A DNA stretch of 64,000 bases from Thalassia testudinum (GCA_037157565.1 JAZHRO010000062.1:3162001-3226000); one strand, 5' to 3'. Shown: positions 10,699 through 23,153, counted from the stretch's first letter. Translations and numbers: made by a program. Notes: generated by a model not told the origin, from the letters alone.

Positions 10699-10919
10699 TG
10701 ATAAATGTCAGTTTATCATCATTCTTTTGCAGTAAAACAAACCTAGCTCTTAGGTTTTTGCTCCACAAATGGATTTTTGGGTTGCATTTAGGCATAAATT
10801 AGGTTAACCATCATTGCATTTTTTATTGTGTTTTTAATGTGTCTCTTGGAGTGTTAGGGATAAACAAATTGATAGATCCCTAAACCCGTAGCACTTTTGA
10901 AGGCAATTGATGAAGAGAA

Positions 10920-11410
10920 AGCTCAATCAGGCTAGGACTCAGCTAATTCCAGCTCATCATGGCTGTATACCAGCTCCCTTGGACTAGGGTTAGCTCCATT
11001 CATCTCCATTCAGCTTACCTTAACTGAATGGTAGCTTTAGATAGATCATCTCAGCTCAACCCAGCTCAAGTCAGCTCAGATCCAGCTCAACTTAATTGAG
11101 TCTAGCTCATCTCAGCTCCCATAAGTTCATTAGGAGCTCTAGATAGCTCAACTAAGTTGACAAGAATCCATCTCAGCTCAACCCCAGCTCATTCCAGCTC
11201 CACCCAGCTCATGGCAGCTGGACTCCATGCTAGTTGAGCTACTACTTGTCAACTAGTAGCTTACCTAGCCCTAGAGTTCTCATTTGAAGCAGTTCTAGCT
11301 CAACCTAGCTCCAGCTAAGTTGAGGCCAGCTCAACTTAGCTCAACTACCCAAGCCTAGCTACTAGCATTAGAACTAGGTAGCTTAGCTAAGTAGTTGAGC
11401 TCAGCATGAA
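10920..11410 (+). repeat. Degenerate AGCTCA-type array in E1 LTR
   Basis: By hand count about 32 AGCT tetramers fall in about 500 bp, mostly as AGCTCA, AGCTCC or AGCTCAACY at irregular spacing, often 9-20 bp. AGCT is self-complementary, so the array reads alike on both strands. Confidence 0.7.
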
Positions 11411-11592
11411 GCTATCTCATCAGATCCAACTCCAAATTTTCTTTCTCTAGATCCCTTCATAAAACCCTAACTCCACCACCTCTACTCTACTAGTTAAGCT
11501 AGCTTAGCTAAGCCCCCAACAATCTCCACCTATATGGCCGTCCACTCCTTAGCCCTTAATCCTAACCAAACCCCAACCTAACCTGCCTAAAC

Positions 11593-12179
11593 TTGGCGCC
11601 AACCCACAACAACCACCAAGCACTCACACCCCTTCATGTTGGCACAAAAAACCCTTCATACACCCCTTCATTTTGGCACCAACATATCCTTAAATCCTAT
11701 CCCTACACATCACCACCTAAGGTCATCCCTACCACCCACCTAACCCCTTCTAGAACACCTACCCTTGGCGCCAACTTGAAGCATCCTTCCACCACCATAA
11801 CCACCTCCTAACCAACCCTAGTTGGTGCCAAAATGTCCTACTCACACCCCTACAAATTGGCACCAACATCTACCCTAATCTCCACCTTACACCTACCCTC
11901 ATAAGATCATCACCACCATCCAATAGTGGCGTCAACCCCTTAACCCACAAAACCCATCCTAACTCTCCTTAAGTTGGCACCAAAAATCCACCTAACCAAC
12001 ATCTAAGTTGGCTCCAACTTACAACCACATATCCACCCTCCATCCACTTCATAACTTCATCCTAGCCTTCCATTCTCCGACCCAACCACCAACACCTTAA
12101 CCCTCCTATGGTTGGTGCCATTAATGGTGCCTCTCCACCAACATAACTACCACCTACACAACCACTCCATTGGCGCCAA
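11593..12179 (+). repeat. Repeated TTGGYRCCAA dyads in E1 LTR
   Basis: TTGGCGCCAA occurs at 11593, 11765 and 12170. Close variants lie at 11639, 11673, 11822, 11857, 11974, 12008 and 12112. The surrounding sequence is C/A-rich with little G, so these dyads stand out. The frames here, for example 11593-11811, are low-complexity and not called. Confidence 0.65.
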
Positions 12180-13220
12180 ATAACCCTAGCCCTAGGATCA
12201 TCTAACCACCCTCATAAGCCCATCCTAACCTTACACCTCACCAACACCTACACCCCCATCACCACTCCTACATAAACCCCCTACCACCACCATTAAGGAT
12301 CACCTTTGGTTGCATTATTTTCCACCTATATTCTACCCTACAGCCCACGACCAAGAGAGAAGGATAAGAAGAATATTAAGGGGACATTCTGTCCCCTTGG
12401 TGCCTTCCCCTCTTCTCTTCCCTCTTATGTCCATGCTAGCTAAAGGAAGAAGCCAGGCAACGAGGACCTTTGGAGGAGGTCTTGAGGGTGGTACACGCCC
12501 ACCCTTCGAGGAGCCTTTGAGGTGGAAACCATCCACCTGTGGAGTAGCTAAGGCATGCCTCATCTAGGGCTTGCCAGGAGGAGTACATACCTTGAAGGAG
12601 CAATTCAAGGAGAAGGAGAAGGAATCCTTTTCAACTACGGGAGTAGCTGTAGTTGGAGCAAGGACCCTTTCATCTTCATCATCATCATCAGGAGGATATT
12701 GAGTTTTTATTTTGTTATTTTTTTTATTTAGTAGAAGCATTCTTCTACTTGTAAAACAATATCTTCCTTTAGTAAAATTTTGCCTTCTTTAATTTTTGTT
12801 GCATATCTAGCTACATCTTGTTACTTTTTCCGAGTGCACACCCACTCTCTCTCTAATTACTCTAGGTCTTCACATACCTAGAGTGAGCTTAGAAAGAGAA
12901 CTTGCTTGTCACTTAGGTTTTAGTTTCAACAACTTAGGTGTAGTCGCCTTCTCACTTCAATTTTGCAATCGCCCCTGTTGTTTCAAAAACCCAAAAAAAT
13001 CTCATATTCCAAAAATGCAAAAAGAAAGGTGATTTCCAATTTCAAGTAAGAGATTTATAACTCCAAAATTTGCTCCTTGGACGACCCTAGATACCCCACT
13101 ATCTAGGTTTAAAAATTTAAAAGCGTTTGCGATTTCACGTGTTACAACGATTTGAAACCCTAATTACAAATCACACATATTTTTGCATCACCCCCGCACC
13201 CAGATCGAGTAAAGTCCCAT

Positions 13221-13772
13221 TGATTTAGACACATTTATTTAGGATAAAATGCCTATTTATGCTTGTCCCTAAGCTTAGACATGCATTTCATGCTATAAAT
13301 ATTGCATAGCATGCATCATTCTGCATTTAAAGTAGTATGTATAAATTATAAGTTAATTTGTGTCCTTTTTTTGTCAGGAGAGGAGATTTATAATGGGGCC
13401 TCGGATTGACAATTCGACCATATGGATTTGATTAGGACGACGATCGGAATCCCGTAACACCTTATGCAGTTCGAGGAAGATTAACGGCCAAGGGGCTAGG
13501 TGACACAATTTGGAGCTTCAAATGACAAATCTAGCCACACAGATGGATTTGGATCGACGATTGCAGCCCAACGACACAGAAATCAACCTAATCGACGTCC
13601 GTGGTGCCACCTACAAAGGAAAAAAGATAGACGGCCTAGATGGCGCCATCTCGAGTGCCAATATTTGCCGTGCCTCATGAGCTGAAGGAGAGCCATGCCA
13701 AATCACAACCATTGGATTGAGATCCAACGGCCGTAATCATGCCACGTCGCCTACTTCATCTGAAGAGTTCAT
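13221..13772 (+). repeat. G 5' LTR, first piece
   Basis: Starts TGATTTAGACACATTTATTT and follows 58257-58843 closely. Interrupted after GAGTTCAT by element C. Confidence 0.88.
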
Positions 13773-13836
13773 CAATCGAATTTCTACGACATGTTAATCA
13801 ATCACTTCACAATAAAACGCTGTTGTCAGGTTTCTA

Positions 13837-13854
13837 TCCCCTGCAACGGTGCCA
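13837..13854 (-). promoter_or_regulatory. Fossil PBS inside C left LTR
   Basis: TCCCCTGCAACGGTGCCA, one change different from the H PBS complement. It lies about 65 bp inside the LTR and is followed by AAAATAATGGTGTGAAG, a typical LTR edge context. The right LTR has the same at 47953-47970. Confidence 0.75.
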
Positions 13855-15124
13855 AAAATAATGGTGTGAAGCGCGATCACGGTTCGTATAAAAAATCATC
13901 ATCATTGTTGTTGTAGTATATGTCACAAATACAAATCATTATCACGTCAATTTTATTTACTTATATAATTTTTACTGGTTTATTCTAGGTCATTCTTTGG
14001 GAGGCAATTATTGATATACATCACTCTCTAAGTCCAAAATTATTCTTTAATCCCAAAAAGATCAATTTTATATATAATCATAAATGAATGAATTAATGAA
14101 ATAATAGCTTAATTATATACAAAGGAATCAACTAAAATGCTTGCAAACACCTAATTACAAACAAGCATCAAACACTCTACATATATACTGTATACTATCT
14201 ATTTTTAACTTATAATACTAACACTTACATAAATATACAATAATAAGTAAAAATATATACTTGACTGCCCTAACTTAACATACTAACATATACAGTAACA
14301 TTTATAATATCTACAGCAATAGATATAAATGTCGCTACACCCCAAAAAAACTATGTACATAATTTAAGGTAGAAACTTTGATCTGTAGCGACACTTATTC
14401 TGTCTACAGTGATGGCTTATTCTGTCAGTAAAGCTATATGGTTATTTATGTACATATATAGCTCAAACATTACCCATACTACATATACGTATTATACATA
14501 TTATTTATTTATAGTATACTCTATATTTGTTATATATACTTGTATGTACACATTACACTTCTTTCTCTATTGCTACTCTTCTTTCTCTTATATGTTAACT
14601 TAGCCGTTTCTTCTTCCTCTTTTGTTCTTCTATTCCTTTTCTACTTACAGCTCTCTCATTCGCTCTTTAATTTTAACACTTAGCCATTTGTTCTCTCTTC
14701 TTAATCCCCCCTTATTAGGCCTTAGTTTAAATATTAGGTTTATTAGTTGGCAGGCGGTCTTTTCGAGGGAAACACAGTACCCTCTCGGGTGGGACCAGAC
14801 CTCTACGAAGAGTCGCCCTAATTCGTTCATTAGGCCTCTTAATCGCCTTTTATGCTCCATAATGGGCTCATTCAAGCCCTTGCATAGTGCGTGGTTTCCA
14901 GCCATACATCGCACACCAGTACCACATCACATCACATCACAAAGCCATATCCCATATCATGCTAAAGGGATAAGGGGATTTGTTTTTGGGTGCTCGGTGC
15001 CCGTTACGACTAAGCGATTGAGAGGACAAAAATAATATAAGCGCCTCAGAGCGCTTGCTCGTCTACAATGTGGCACTATGTGTGTGGCTACCCAGCGCTG
15101 GAATCACAGTGCAGCAGTTCTAAT

Positions 15125-15960
15125 TTCATAGTTTTGGCCCTCAATTTGAGGGCCATAATTTATTATAAATAAAAAATAAATTATGTGATATTAAAGTATT
15201 TACATAGTACTACATAATTGTACAATTAATTTACAAAATTAATTACATTTATTATATAAATAAATTAGGTAAAGTTTATCGTTTATTCATACTATTTATT
15301 AGGTTTTATTTCTTAATTACACATAAATTATTTAATTGATGGTCTAATTAACTCTATTCAGTATTAATATATGTATTAAAGTATTTAATAAAGATTTTTA
15401 TTGAATTTTACAACATTTATTTCAATTTATTTACGTTTAAATAGCTTATTTTAGACTGCTATATATATAAATTAGATATAACTAATATAATACATTATAA
15501 ATATAGTGAAATTAGCTTAATTTACTTAGAATACATTAATACAAATATAAAGTATAAATTAGTTTAGTTTTAACTTAAATTACTAATTTATTTTAATTTA
15601 ATCTAATAACTTAGCTAGTAACTTAATAAATTAAGTACATGGTTTATTATGTACATTATATACACATAAATATGTATGTACAGTATTAGTAGTAAATATG
15701 TTTATTTACAGGGTTTTATTAATTTACTTAGAGTATAGTTCATATAAGTTAATATAAATAATAGATAATTATATAAATAAGTTATATACGATTTGAGTTA
15801 TCTTAAATATTTAACTTACTTTATATAATATACACATAAGTTTTGTATATACATTATGTACATATTATGCATTATGTACATAGATAGCTTAGTATATAAC
15901 TTATATTTACATGTATGTACATAATATATAAGGTATTTTTAGGTATTTTGAGGGTTTTTC
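15125..15960. other. AT-rich block in C left LTR
   Basis: Over 800 bp almost wholly of A and T with only isolated G/C; the counterpart is about 49255-50090. No ORF. It could act as a matrix-attachment or nucleosome-poor region (inference). Confidence 0.6.
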
Positions 15961-17144
15961 TTCTTTTTATGGATTTTTTGAGTTTTATAGAGGTAAGAGG
16001 TGAGAGAGAAAGAAAGAGATGAGATAGAGAGAATGTTTCTGGTGTTTTTGTATTAAAGGGATTTTTATTGAGTTTTAAGGTGGACTGAACTGCCGGCTGG
16101 TATGTTTTACCAAGCCAAGGGTTCAGAATATCTTGAAACTTGGCATACGTGTAAAAATTTACCTAATCTTCACTAAGATAGATTTATTTTATTTTTTTGG
16201 ATTCTTTTAAAGTGTTTTTTTTAAATTACAAAGTCAGCTCATTTTAGGGTCTTTTAAGTGTTTTCAAAAGAACCTAAGACCCTAAATCTAGTTCTAATGT
16301 GTAGATAGGTAGTAGACTGCCACAAGGTTCTAAACATCAATTGAAAGATATGCAATTACAAAATCAAGATCTTTAACTCCATGTCCAAAAATTTCCACAG
16401 TTGGATAGTTAGGTACAAAAACTAGTTAATAATGAATGATTTGACACAATATACAAGCACTCAAATGCAATTTTTAAAATCAAAATCAGTACAGGAAAGC
16501 TTGTACACCTAAATTACAACATTTACAATAAGTCAGCTATTGTAAGTAGTCTAATCCTAACCCACTGTCCTACTGTCTTCAGATGTAATAGCAGCTACAG
16601 GAAAAATAGTCAGCAGCCAAAATCAAGCACAATAGCAGCAATGCTGCTAATAGCAGCAGTAGCCACTAAACAACAGCTAGTTGAACTGCTGCAATAGCTC
16701 CAGACGTCTTAAGAAAACAGCCAAGAGTTGCTGAAGAGTCTAGATTTCCAATCTCACAGATCAGTCCCTAATTCTGTACGTACAAATCCCATATTCGACT
16801 TGAAAAAGTCTGATCAGAGATGTAAAATGTACAAATCAGGGAGTAATTTGCATGGAGTTCAGGGTTGGGAAACCCTTAGAATGTAGCTGCTAATGCAGTA
16901 CTTTAATATGATGGATTTGGGATTCAAAACTCATAACAGAAATCATCCTTAAAGCAAAATCTGACAATACTTGGCAACCATTTTGCAATCAAATCAGGTG
17001 AAAGGATCCACATCAAAAATTCTCAAACGATGTTTTTCAATCCAAACCAGCGAAGGCTACTGATCTAATACCTTCCTTATGCTATAGACAACATGAAAGA
17101 ATAGATTAAATCAGTCAATTTAATCCAAAAACTTGAATCCCAGA

Positions 17145-19713
17145 TGTTTTCATGGCGGGATCAATGTTTAAAATAATCGCGTTGCAGTATAGTCAAAATC
17201 GCTTTGAAAACAAATACAATTTTATTACTCGAAAAGATTTCTGAGGTCGAACACAGGGAGCAAATGGAATTAACACGCTAATCTCGACAATTAATGCAAT
17301 TTGAACATAAAATATTACTCAAAAACTAATTAGGAATGTAGAGCATATGAGTATCTGAAGAGTAAAAAGAGTTTTGGACAAAATAATGGTGATTTGAATC
17401 ACCAATTATAAGTCTAATACATAGAATAGTTACTCAAATGTACTAAAGGAGGGAATATGAATTCAGACTTCTGATTTTGCAATCAGACGTATTAAATGAC
17501 TTTTGCTACAGTTCCTTTCTTCTCTTCTAACCCTTCTGCCTTTTGAATTCGACTAAGTGTCGGTGCTAATCTTCCCAAGGCAAAAAACCCCCTTCCCCTA
17601 CACAGCTCTCCTCTCTCCTTCTCTCTTTTTATTTCAGTCTCCTCTCCCAGAGCCACAGTTGGTCGGGTAATCGGACCTATCGCATACCCAGGTTCAGGCT
17701 CACCGGTGTGCATGGTGAGCGAGGAGTGTAGGTCAAGCAGGTAGTCGGGTCGGCCAGGTCCGCAGGGGCAATGTCATGGATGAGTTCAGTGAAGGGGGAG
17801 GAGGACCTCACCCTCATTGTTTTGGAGGCAAATAGCTGGTGGCACAAAATCAACTTATGCGGCTGCAGGTGTCTCTTCGTTTCTGAGGTGGGACTAAATG
17901 TCCCACCTGCCTTCTACGCAACACAGTAGCAGGGTATCAGGTAAATCGACGAGGCTGTGACTGCTGAAGCTCCTACGTGAGGACTTGGATGCGTGCGGGC
18001 TTTTATTCTACATAGGCTGGAGGTATTGCCTGGAGCGTAGCAAGGCCTGGAGTGGCTTGAAGCTTGCTCGAAGCTCGGCAGCAATGGCAGGTGTTGACTT
18101 GCTACCTGAAATCAAGAATAGGGGCCTTATGGCCGCATCAGAATGCTCAGCAGGGTCGCCGTGGCACGACGAATGTACCAGTGGCCGTGGCGTGGAGCGA
18201 GGGTGGCTGTGGTGGCCAGACGGTGAAGGGAATGGATGGTGAGAGTGGGTTTGTTCGGGGAGGTGTTTGGGTGGTCGACGGAGTGAATGGAGTGAGGGAA
18301 AATGATCAGGGAGGTGCGGTGGAGGTTCTAGGGTGGTTGGTGAGGTGGATGGAGGTGCGTAGCGGCAGGAACACCTCGTTGAAGGAGTCGCCAGAGATGG
18401 AGGGAATGACGGTGGTTAGTAGCGTCGGTCATCAATTTTGGGAAATAGAGAGAGGGAGCCTAATAATCTACTTTAAGGGATGAAAGGGAAAAGGGATCCC
18501 ACGACGGTGTGGTTGCTGGAGGTGGGGAAGATGAACCTCCGTAGGAGAGGCAGCAGTGAGGATGGGGTAGGAACGACGTCGGCTGGTATTGCACGACGTG
18601 GAGGACAGTGGTGGAGATAAACCCACCACTGGTATTGTGGTTGGGTGACAAGAAGAGTTAGAGATAGGCCGCCGGAGCTTGCGGGGAGTTGTGGCTGGAG
18701 GGGAGAGAGGAATAAGGGGGATTTCGGCCCAATTTCAAGCTGAGGAGTACGGTTGGACCTTGGGGAGTCTTTTATAGGTCATCAGAGATGGTTTTGTGCT
18801 TGGATGGCAAGCTTCCAAGCAAGGAAGGCTTGCCGAAGAAGGAAGCTTTCAAGAGACCCAAATCTCTCATGCGTTCGCATGAGAGATTGGGAAAAATTCA
18901 GGGCTCATCAATGGGTTCATATTGTAGAGGATTAATTGATGAATCTCCCTTCCAATTTTGGAAGGGATTCAACAATCAATCAGGGAGAAAATCCTAGTTG
19001 AAGATCATCGAAGTAGGGTTCCTCCACGATAATGGTGGATGGACCTATTTGTGAAGATGACGAAGAAGTTAGGGAGCTATTTGCGAGGGTTTTTGAAAGT
19101 CAGGGTTAGAAATGTAATCACACATGACCTTCTTGCAAACTATGTCAAGACAAGTTCTCCTTAGGTCCAAATTTTGGTACAAACCTAATTTGGACCAAAG
19201 GAATCCAATGGTGAAGTTGGATTTTGATTTTGACCATGTTTGACTGGGTAATTTATGCAAAAACCTAAATTAGGGTAAATATCTGTCTGAGACTCCATTT
19301 TAGGTCAAGATGGGTTCTCATGGCCAAATTGAAGGTACTAAACCCTAGAAAATATTTTTCTATGACTTTTAGAGAGTTTAAGTGAATTTTATCTTGACCA
19401 AAACTTTGTTTAATTAAGTAGGTCTATTTTTAGGATTTTAAAAGTCATTTAATTCTTAGAACATGCACAAATCCTTTTCTGTCTAATCCAACCCACTTGT
19501 TATCTTATTAAGACCATTTGACCCTTGTTTAGCCTTTGAGAAAACCCGTGGTTGTACTGCATTGGTAAAATTGCAATTTTAACCCTAGTTTTTTGTGTTT
19601 CTCTCAGAATGCTTATATAGTGAGTTATGACCTTCTGGCGATTATGTAGGAGCATTTACTGACCTCATTGGGTCAAAATGAGCTAGTTCGGGCTCATGAT
19701 GGTGTTCCCATCA
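17145..19713 (-). mobile_element. S: solo LTR in C left LTR
   Basis: 2569 bp, TGTTTTCATGG … CCCATCA, flanked by a perfect CCAGA duplication (17140-17144 and 19714-19718). The right C LTR has the empty site (AATCCCAGACCTCTG at about 51270). It is related to D's LTRs: the GGTCGAACACAGGGAGC motif (17245-17261), the CCAATGGTGAAGTTGG stretch, the inverted repeat at 18858-18890, the TATA and the U3 end. It has no interior, so it is the product of LTR-LTR recombination. Frames in 17985-18483 are LTR sequence. Confidence 0.92.
18769..18778 (-). promoter_or_regulatory. S LTR TATA box
   Basis: Minus strand CCTATAAAAG, about 80 bp downstream (minus sense) of the CTCATGCG-TT-CGCATGAG dyad at 18858-18890, as in the D LTRs. 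Confidence 0.6.
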
Positions 19714-21527
19714 CCAGACCTCTGAAACCTTAAGGAATATTGAGAATTCCATAGGTTAAAAATTAGAATTGCACTTAAAAACAACTCACATATATTAGGT
19801 AAAGCCTCAAATCAATAAAGTTGATTCTCCTTGGCTCTCCCACACATTGTAAACCATCAAAAATCTCCACTTAAAATCAAATATAGCCATGGCTCATCTG
19901 AGGAAAAATCTATCATTAAAATCATATCAGATTCACTACAATGGATAGATTTGTTCAAAAACTTATCGATTTGCTTGATCAAACACTCTTTAATACCCAA
20001 GTTGATCAAAATCTCACGATTTCGCATTGAAAAGCAAATCAAAATTAGATCATGCAAATCAATTCCATTTTAAATCAAGATCATGGGTCTTTGTGAACAA
20101 AATGACATGAATGGGAGAACCCTAGGTGGTTTATGACACTAATTTCATTTCTGAGGTTCAAAGCCTTCATATCTGAAATTAGGTCTAATGAAGGGGTGAT
20201 TTATGGATTTAATTGCGAGGAAAAACAGAGAACATGAAATGGGGATGTAAAAGGGGAGATCATTGGTCAGTGAGTGAGATGAATTCATCTCCTCTGATCT
20301 AAATTGATTAGAGGAGGTGGATGTGATTTCTACACTAACCTACTCCTAGGCTAAATTACAAACTAGTGGATTCCCTAACTGATCTACTCTTAACTGATCT
20401 ACACTACACTAATAGTCACTACAACTATGCTACAGCTAAAAATCATTAAAACCTAGTCTAAATGGAAGAATGGGACCTTTGGATCTCCACTCAATGGATG
20501 GAGAGGAAGAATGGAGGGTGGAAGTGCTCCAGTGGAGAGAAAACCCTCTAGTGGAGTTCGGGGTCGCCCTCAGGTGCTACGAGGTCCTTAGCGGCGAGGA
20601 GTGTTGGAGAGAATTTGGATTTCACGACCGGTGGCCATGAAAATGGGGAGAGGTAAGGAGAGTAGCTGGAGAGGAAGAATGATCGATAAAAGGTGTAGGA
20701 GGGAGCGATCCCTCGTGAGTGCAGCTGTGGAGCTGCTTAAGTAGGAAGAGCAGTGGATCCAAGCACCACGTAGGTAAAGTTAGGCATTAAGGGCATGGGT
20801 AGCGAGGATGAGAGGAGAGAGTGCGCACGGCTGCCAAATCAAAAAGCGACAATTGGATGGGATTTGGGTGAAAAGGTGACCACACACATTGAATCGCGTG
20901 AAGGTTTGATTCAAATCTAGCCACAGATCAAGCGATCAAGAGAATGGACGGCCAAGATCACGCAAGTTCCTCGCGTGAACAGTGTTCGCGCGGGAGCTGC
21001 AGGTGACTGAAGTCTTTTGGTGAAATTGTATGGTACACCCATCTGCAAAGGGGTAGAAAAATTGTAGGTAGGCCCATAAGTGATAAAGAATGGTTACAGA
21101 GAGACCCTTTAAGGCTTACAAATAGGTCCCTGCGAGTTACAATATGTCCTAGGAAGTTTTCTAATGGATGAAATGTAATGCTCTAAGGATTTAAATGTAA
21201 AGCTTTAATTTCAAGGCCTTAATGATGTCCAAATGCATCCAAGTTTTTATATAAGCTTAATTGAACATTTAAGAAGTTAATTATACTTTTGATTTGAACT
21301 TTTAAACTCATTTGTGTGTTCAATTTGCACTTGGATCACCATTTCACATTTATTAATAGAATATCTCATTTAATGACTTAATTATGCATTTTTAACATAG
21401 AATTAAGATTTTAGGTATTTTTCTCTGATTCCCACACTTAACCCTTTTTATGTGTTAATTTGATATTGTTTAACCTAGTTTCTAGCTTAACTTAGGGTAT
21501 TTAGGTATGATGAGTCTCAACTCATCA

Positions 21528-21565
21528 TACCCCCATGCTTAGGATTTGCTAATCCCTTAGCAAAC
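21528..21565 (-). promoter_or_regulatory. C terminal PPT and hairpin
   Basis: Minus strand: GTTTGCTAAGGGATTAGCAA, then CCTAAGCATGGGGGTA directly before TGATGAGT. Confidence 0.78.
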
Positions 21566-22853
21566 AACTCATTAAAGTGCATAACAATTTAAGTATCAAC
21601 AAGGTAAGTGTGATGAGATATCTTTACTTCTTACTTTTTTTTTCTCACAAAGTTAACTATTTCAAGATGATCTTTAAGCTAAAAGATTTTCTAATAAACC
21701 AACTGTGTTTATGTTTGGAGATTGTGAGAACCTTTTTGCTTAGGATGACTAACCAAAACTCAAGACTGATATGACATAGACCATCTCTCAACTAACAAGG
21801 ACTCTTGATATGTAAACCTTTTAGTCGAATTCCAGGACTCAGGGTGTTTTATAGAAACTTAGAATGCTAAGAGGTTATGGCTATGCTTTGTGATAAGTCG
21901 GGACTGACTAGGTGAATTTTAAAACTCAATCCTAGGGTTACACATCTTTTTAAGTCCAGGTTGATCCTAACTTTAGCTCATGTTTTTGGATCGACTCTCA
22001 AGAAACGAGGAATACTAAAACCCAACTCTTATTGTGTTTGTGGCTTAAAGAATATTTGGTGGAATAGGGTATTTGTAATGAACCCTGAAAACATTTTTGG
22101 TGAAATTTTTGTATTTACAGAACTTAGAGAACATACTTGACTTATTCTAAAGAACTTTCTTTTTTATTTTTTTTATTTTTTACTTTGTCAGTATGTCTTC
22201 GACCACTTTATTTGGTAGAGCGCACCTTTTTTGGTGGGTGAGTTCTTTGGTAGAAAGAGCTTCTCCTAGACACAAGACTAAAGACTAGGACAAAGAGTCT
22301 TCCTGCATGCACAGGTAAGGACTCCACCTTCCCTAATGAACACTAGGGTTAAATTTCAAATTGACAAGGTCTTTCTCGACACCGTGTCGTGTAAACTAAG
22401 GTTACTTGGACTCCTAAGTCAAAGCAAACTAGAGAATCCGGTACTGGTGACTCAAGTACAAGAATACATCCTAAAGTTAGGAGAGATTGTGGTCTATCTT
22501 GTCAAAGCTCAAAGTGTATTAAGCCAAAGCCTGAACGAATCAGGCTACGTGGTCGAAAAGTTAAACCAGCCAAGATTGAATGTCCATAAACACTTATTCG
22601 ATTTTTGTTTCCAGCTAGAACGTCATAGTTAAACACTTATATTTCTTTCAAAGATTCTTTTTCCCTCCTCAACAATAGAGTTTAGGTCCCTTATTGTATT
22701 TTTGGAATTTTTGGTTTTGTCATTTTTTTGTATTTTTGGCTTTGTAAAATTTTTTTCAAAATTTTTCAAAAAAATTTTCAATTTTTTTTTTGGTATTTTT
22801 GATAATACTATGTGTGTCTACAATTGCATTTTAGTTAAATGGTTCACCATTTA
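21566..22853 (-). other. C 3' UTR
   Basis: About 1.3 kb, non-coding. TTTGGTGG/TTTGGTAG occurs at 22055, 22211, 22230 and 22246, echoing H. T-rich around 22680-22800. The frame 22336-22632 has no counterpart and is not called. Confidence 0.55.
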
Positions 22854-22891
22854 CACCCCCCATGCTTAAATGATGCAATGTCCTCATTGAA
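22854..22891 (-). promoter_or_regulatory. C internal polypurine motif
   Basis: Minus strand: TTCAATGAGGACATTGCATC, then TTTAAGCATGGGGGGTG; about 260 bp after the integrase stop. Confidence 0.65.
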
Positions 22892-23153
22892 TGAATAGGG
22901 TGGATGCAAATGCATGCTATGCTTTTCACTATCCTAGACTGGGTGACGGAAGGAAGTCGGAATGAGGAGATAAAAATCTCTATGCGGACTATTTCAAGTC
23001 TGATACAAGATCAGAGTGGAAAGTAGGGCTAGGAAGTGAAATGCATGACATATGTGACAATGAATGTATGCTTAAAATGCAAAGGTAGACACCTAATGCA
23101 AGAATGGGGAAAATAAGAAAGGTGAAAACAACTATATACAAGGATAGGTTTTG

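Larger units (their letters stand above)
1..13190 (+). mobile_element. E1: 3' part of an Athila/Tat-like Ty3/gypsy element, interrupted by H
   Basis: The 5' part lies outside the window. In view are a decayed integrase (3-940), an internal polypurine motif (1074-1112), a 3' UTR split by element H (1113-1479 and 9841-10698), the terminal hairpin and PPT (10661-10698) and a 3' LTR from 10699. That the two halves belong together is shown by the near-identical 5-mers TCATA (1475-1479) and TCATG (9841-9845) flanking H, and by the fact that the integrase side has no LTR until 10699. The right end at 13190 (…GCATCA) is tentative; 30 bp further on, element G begins. Confidence 0.75.
10699..13190 (+). 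repeat. E1 3' LTR
   Basis: It begins TGATAAATGTCAGTTTATCA, an inverted repeat, straight after the PPT. Inside are an AGCT-rich array (10920-11410), a C-rich block with repeated TTGGYRCCAA dyads (11593-12179), and a T-rich stretch near 12700-12800. At 13071-13092 GCTCCTTGGACGACCCTAG resembles the CTCCCTG…TTCGACC motif that other LTRs carry about 100-150 bp from their 3' end. This supports an end at …TTTTGCATCA (13190). With no second copy in view the end is not proven. Confidence 0.65.
13773..21527 (-). repeat. C left LTR (3' LTR), interrupted by S
   Basis: Without S and one TSD copy it is about 5180 bp. It matches 47889-52830, which lacks about 240 bp corresponding to 21257-21500. It contains a fossil PBS near one end (13837-13854), an extremely AT-rich block (about 15125-15960) and the terminal inverted repeat at 21508-21527. 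Short frames in it recur in the right copy only because the LTRs are duplicates. Confidence 0.87.

Noticed and set aside
12310..12567. Frames on both strands in E1 LTR
   Set aside because: Short, antiparallel to each other, no motif; LTR sequence.
17985..18483. Overlapping plus-strand frames of 85 and 139 aa
   Set aside because: Antisense to solo LTR S and not kept in the related D LTRs.
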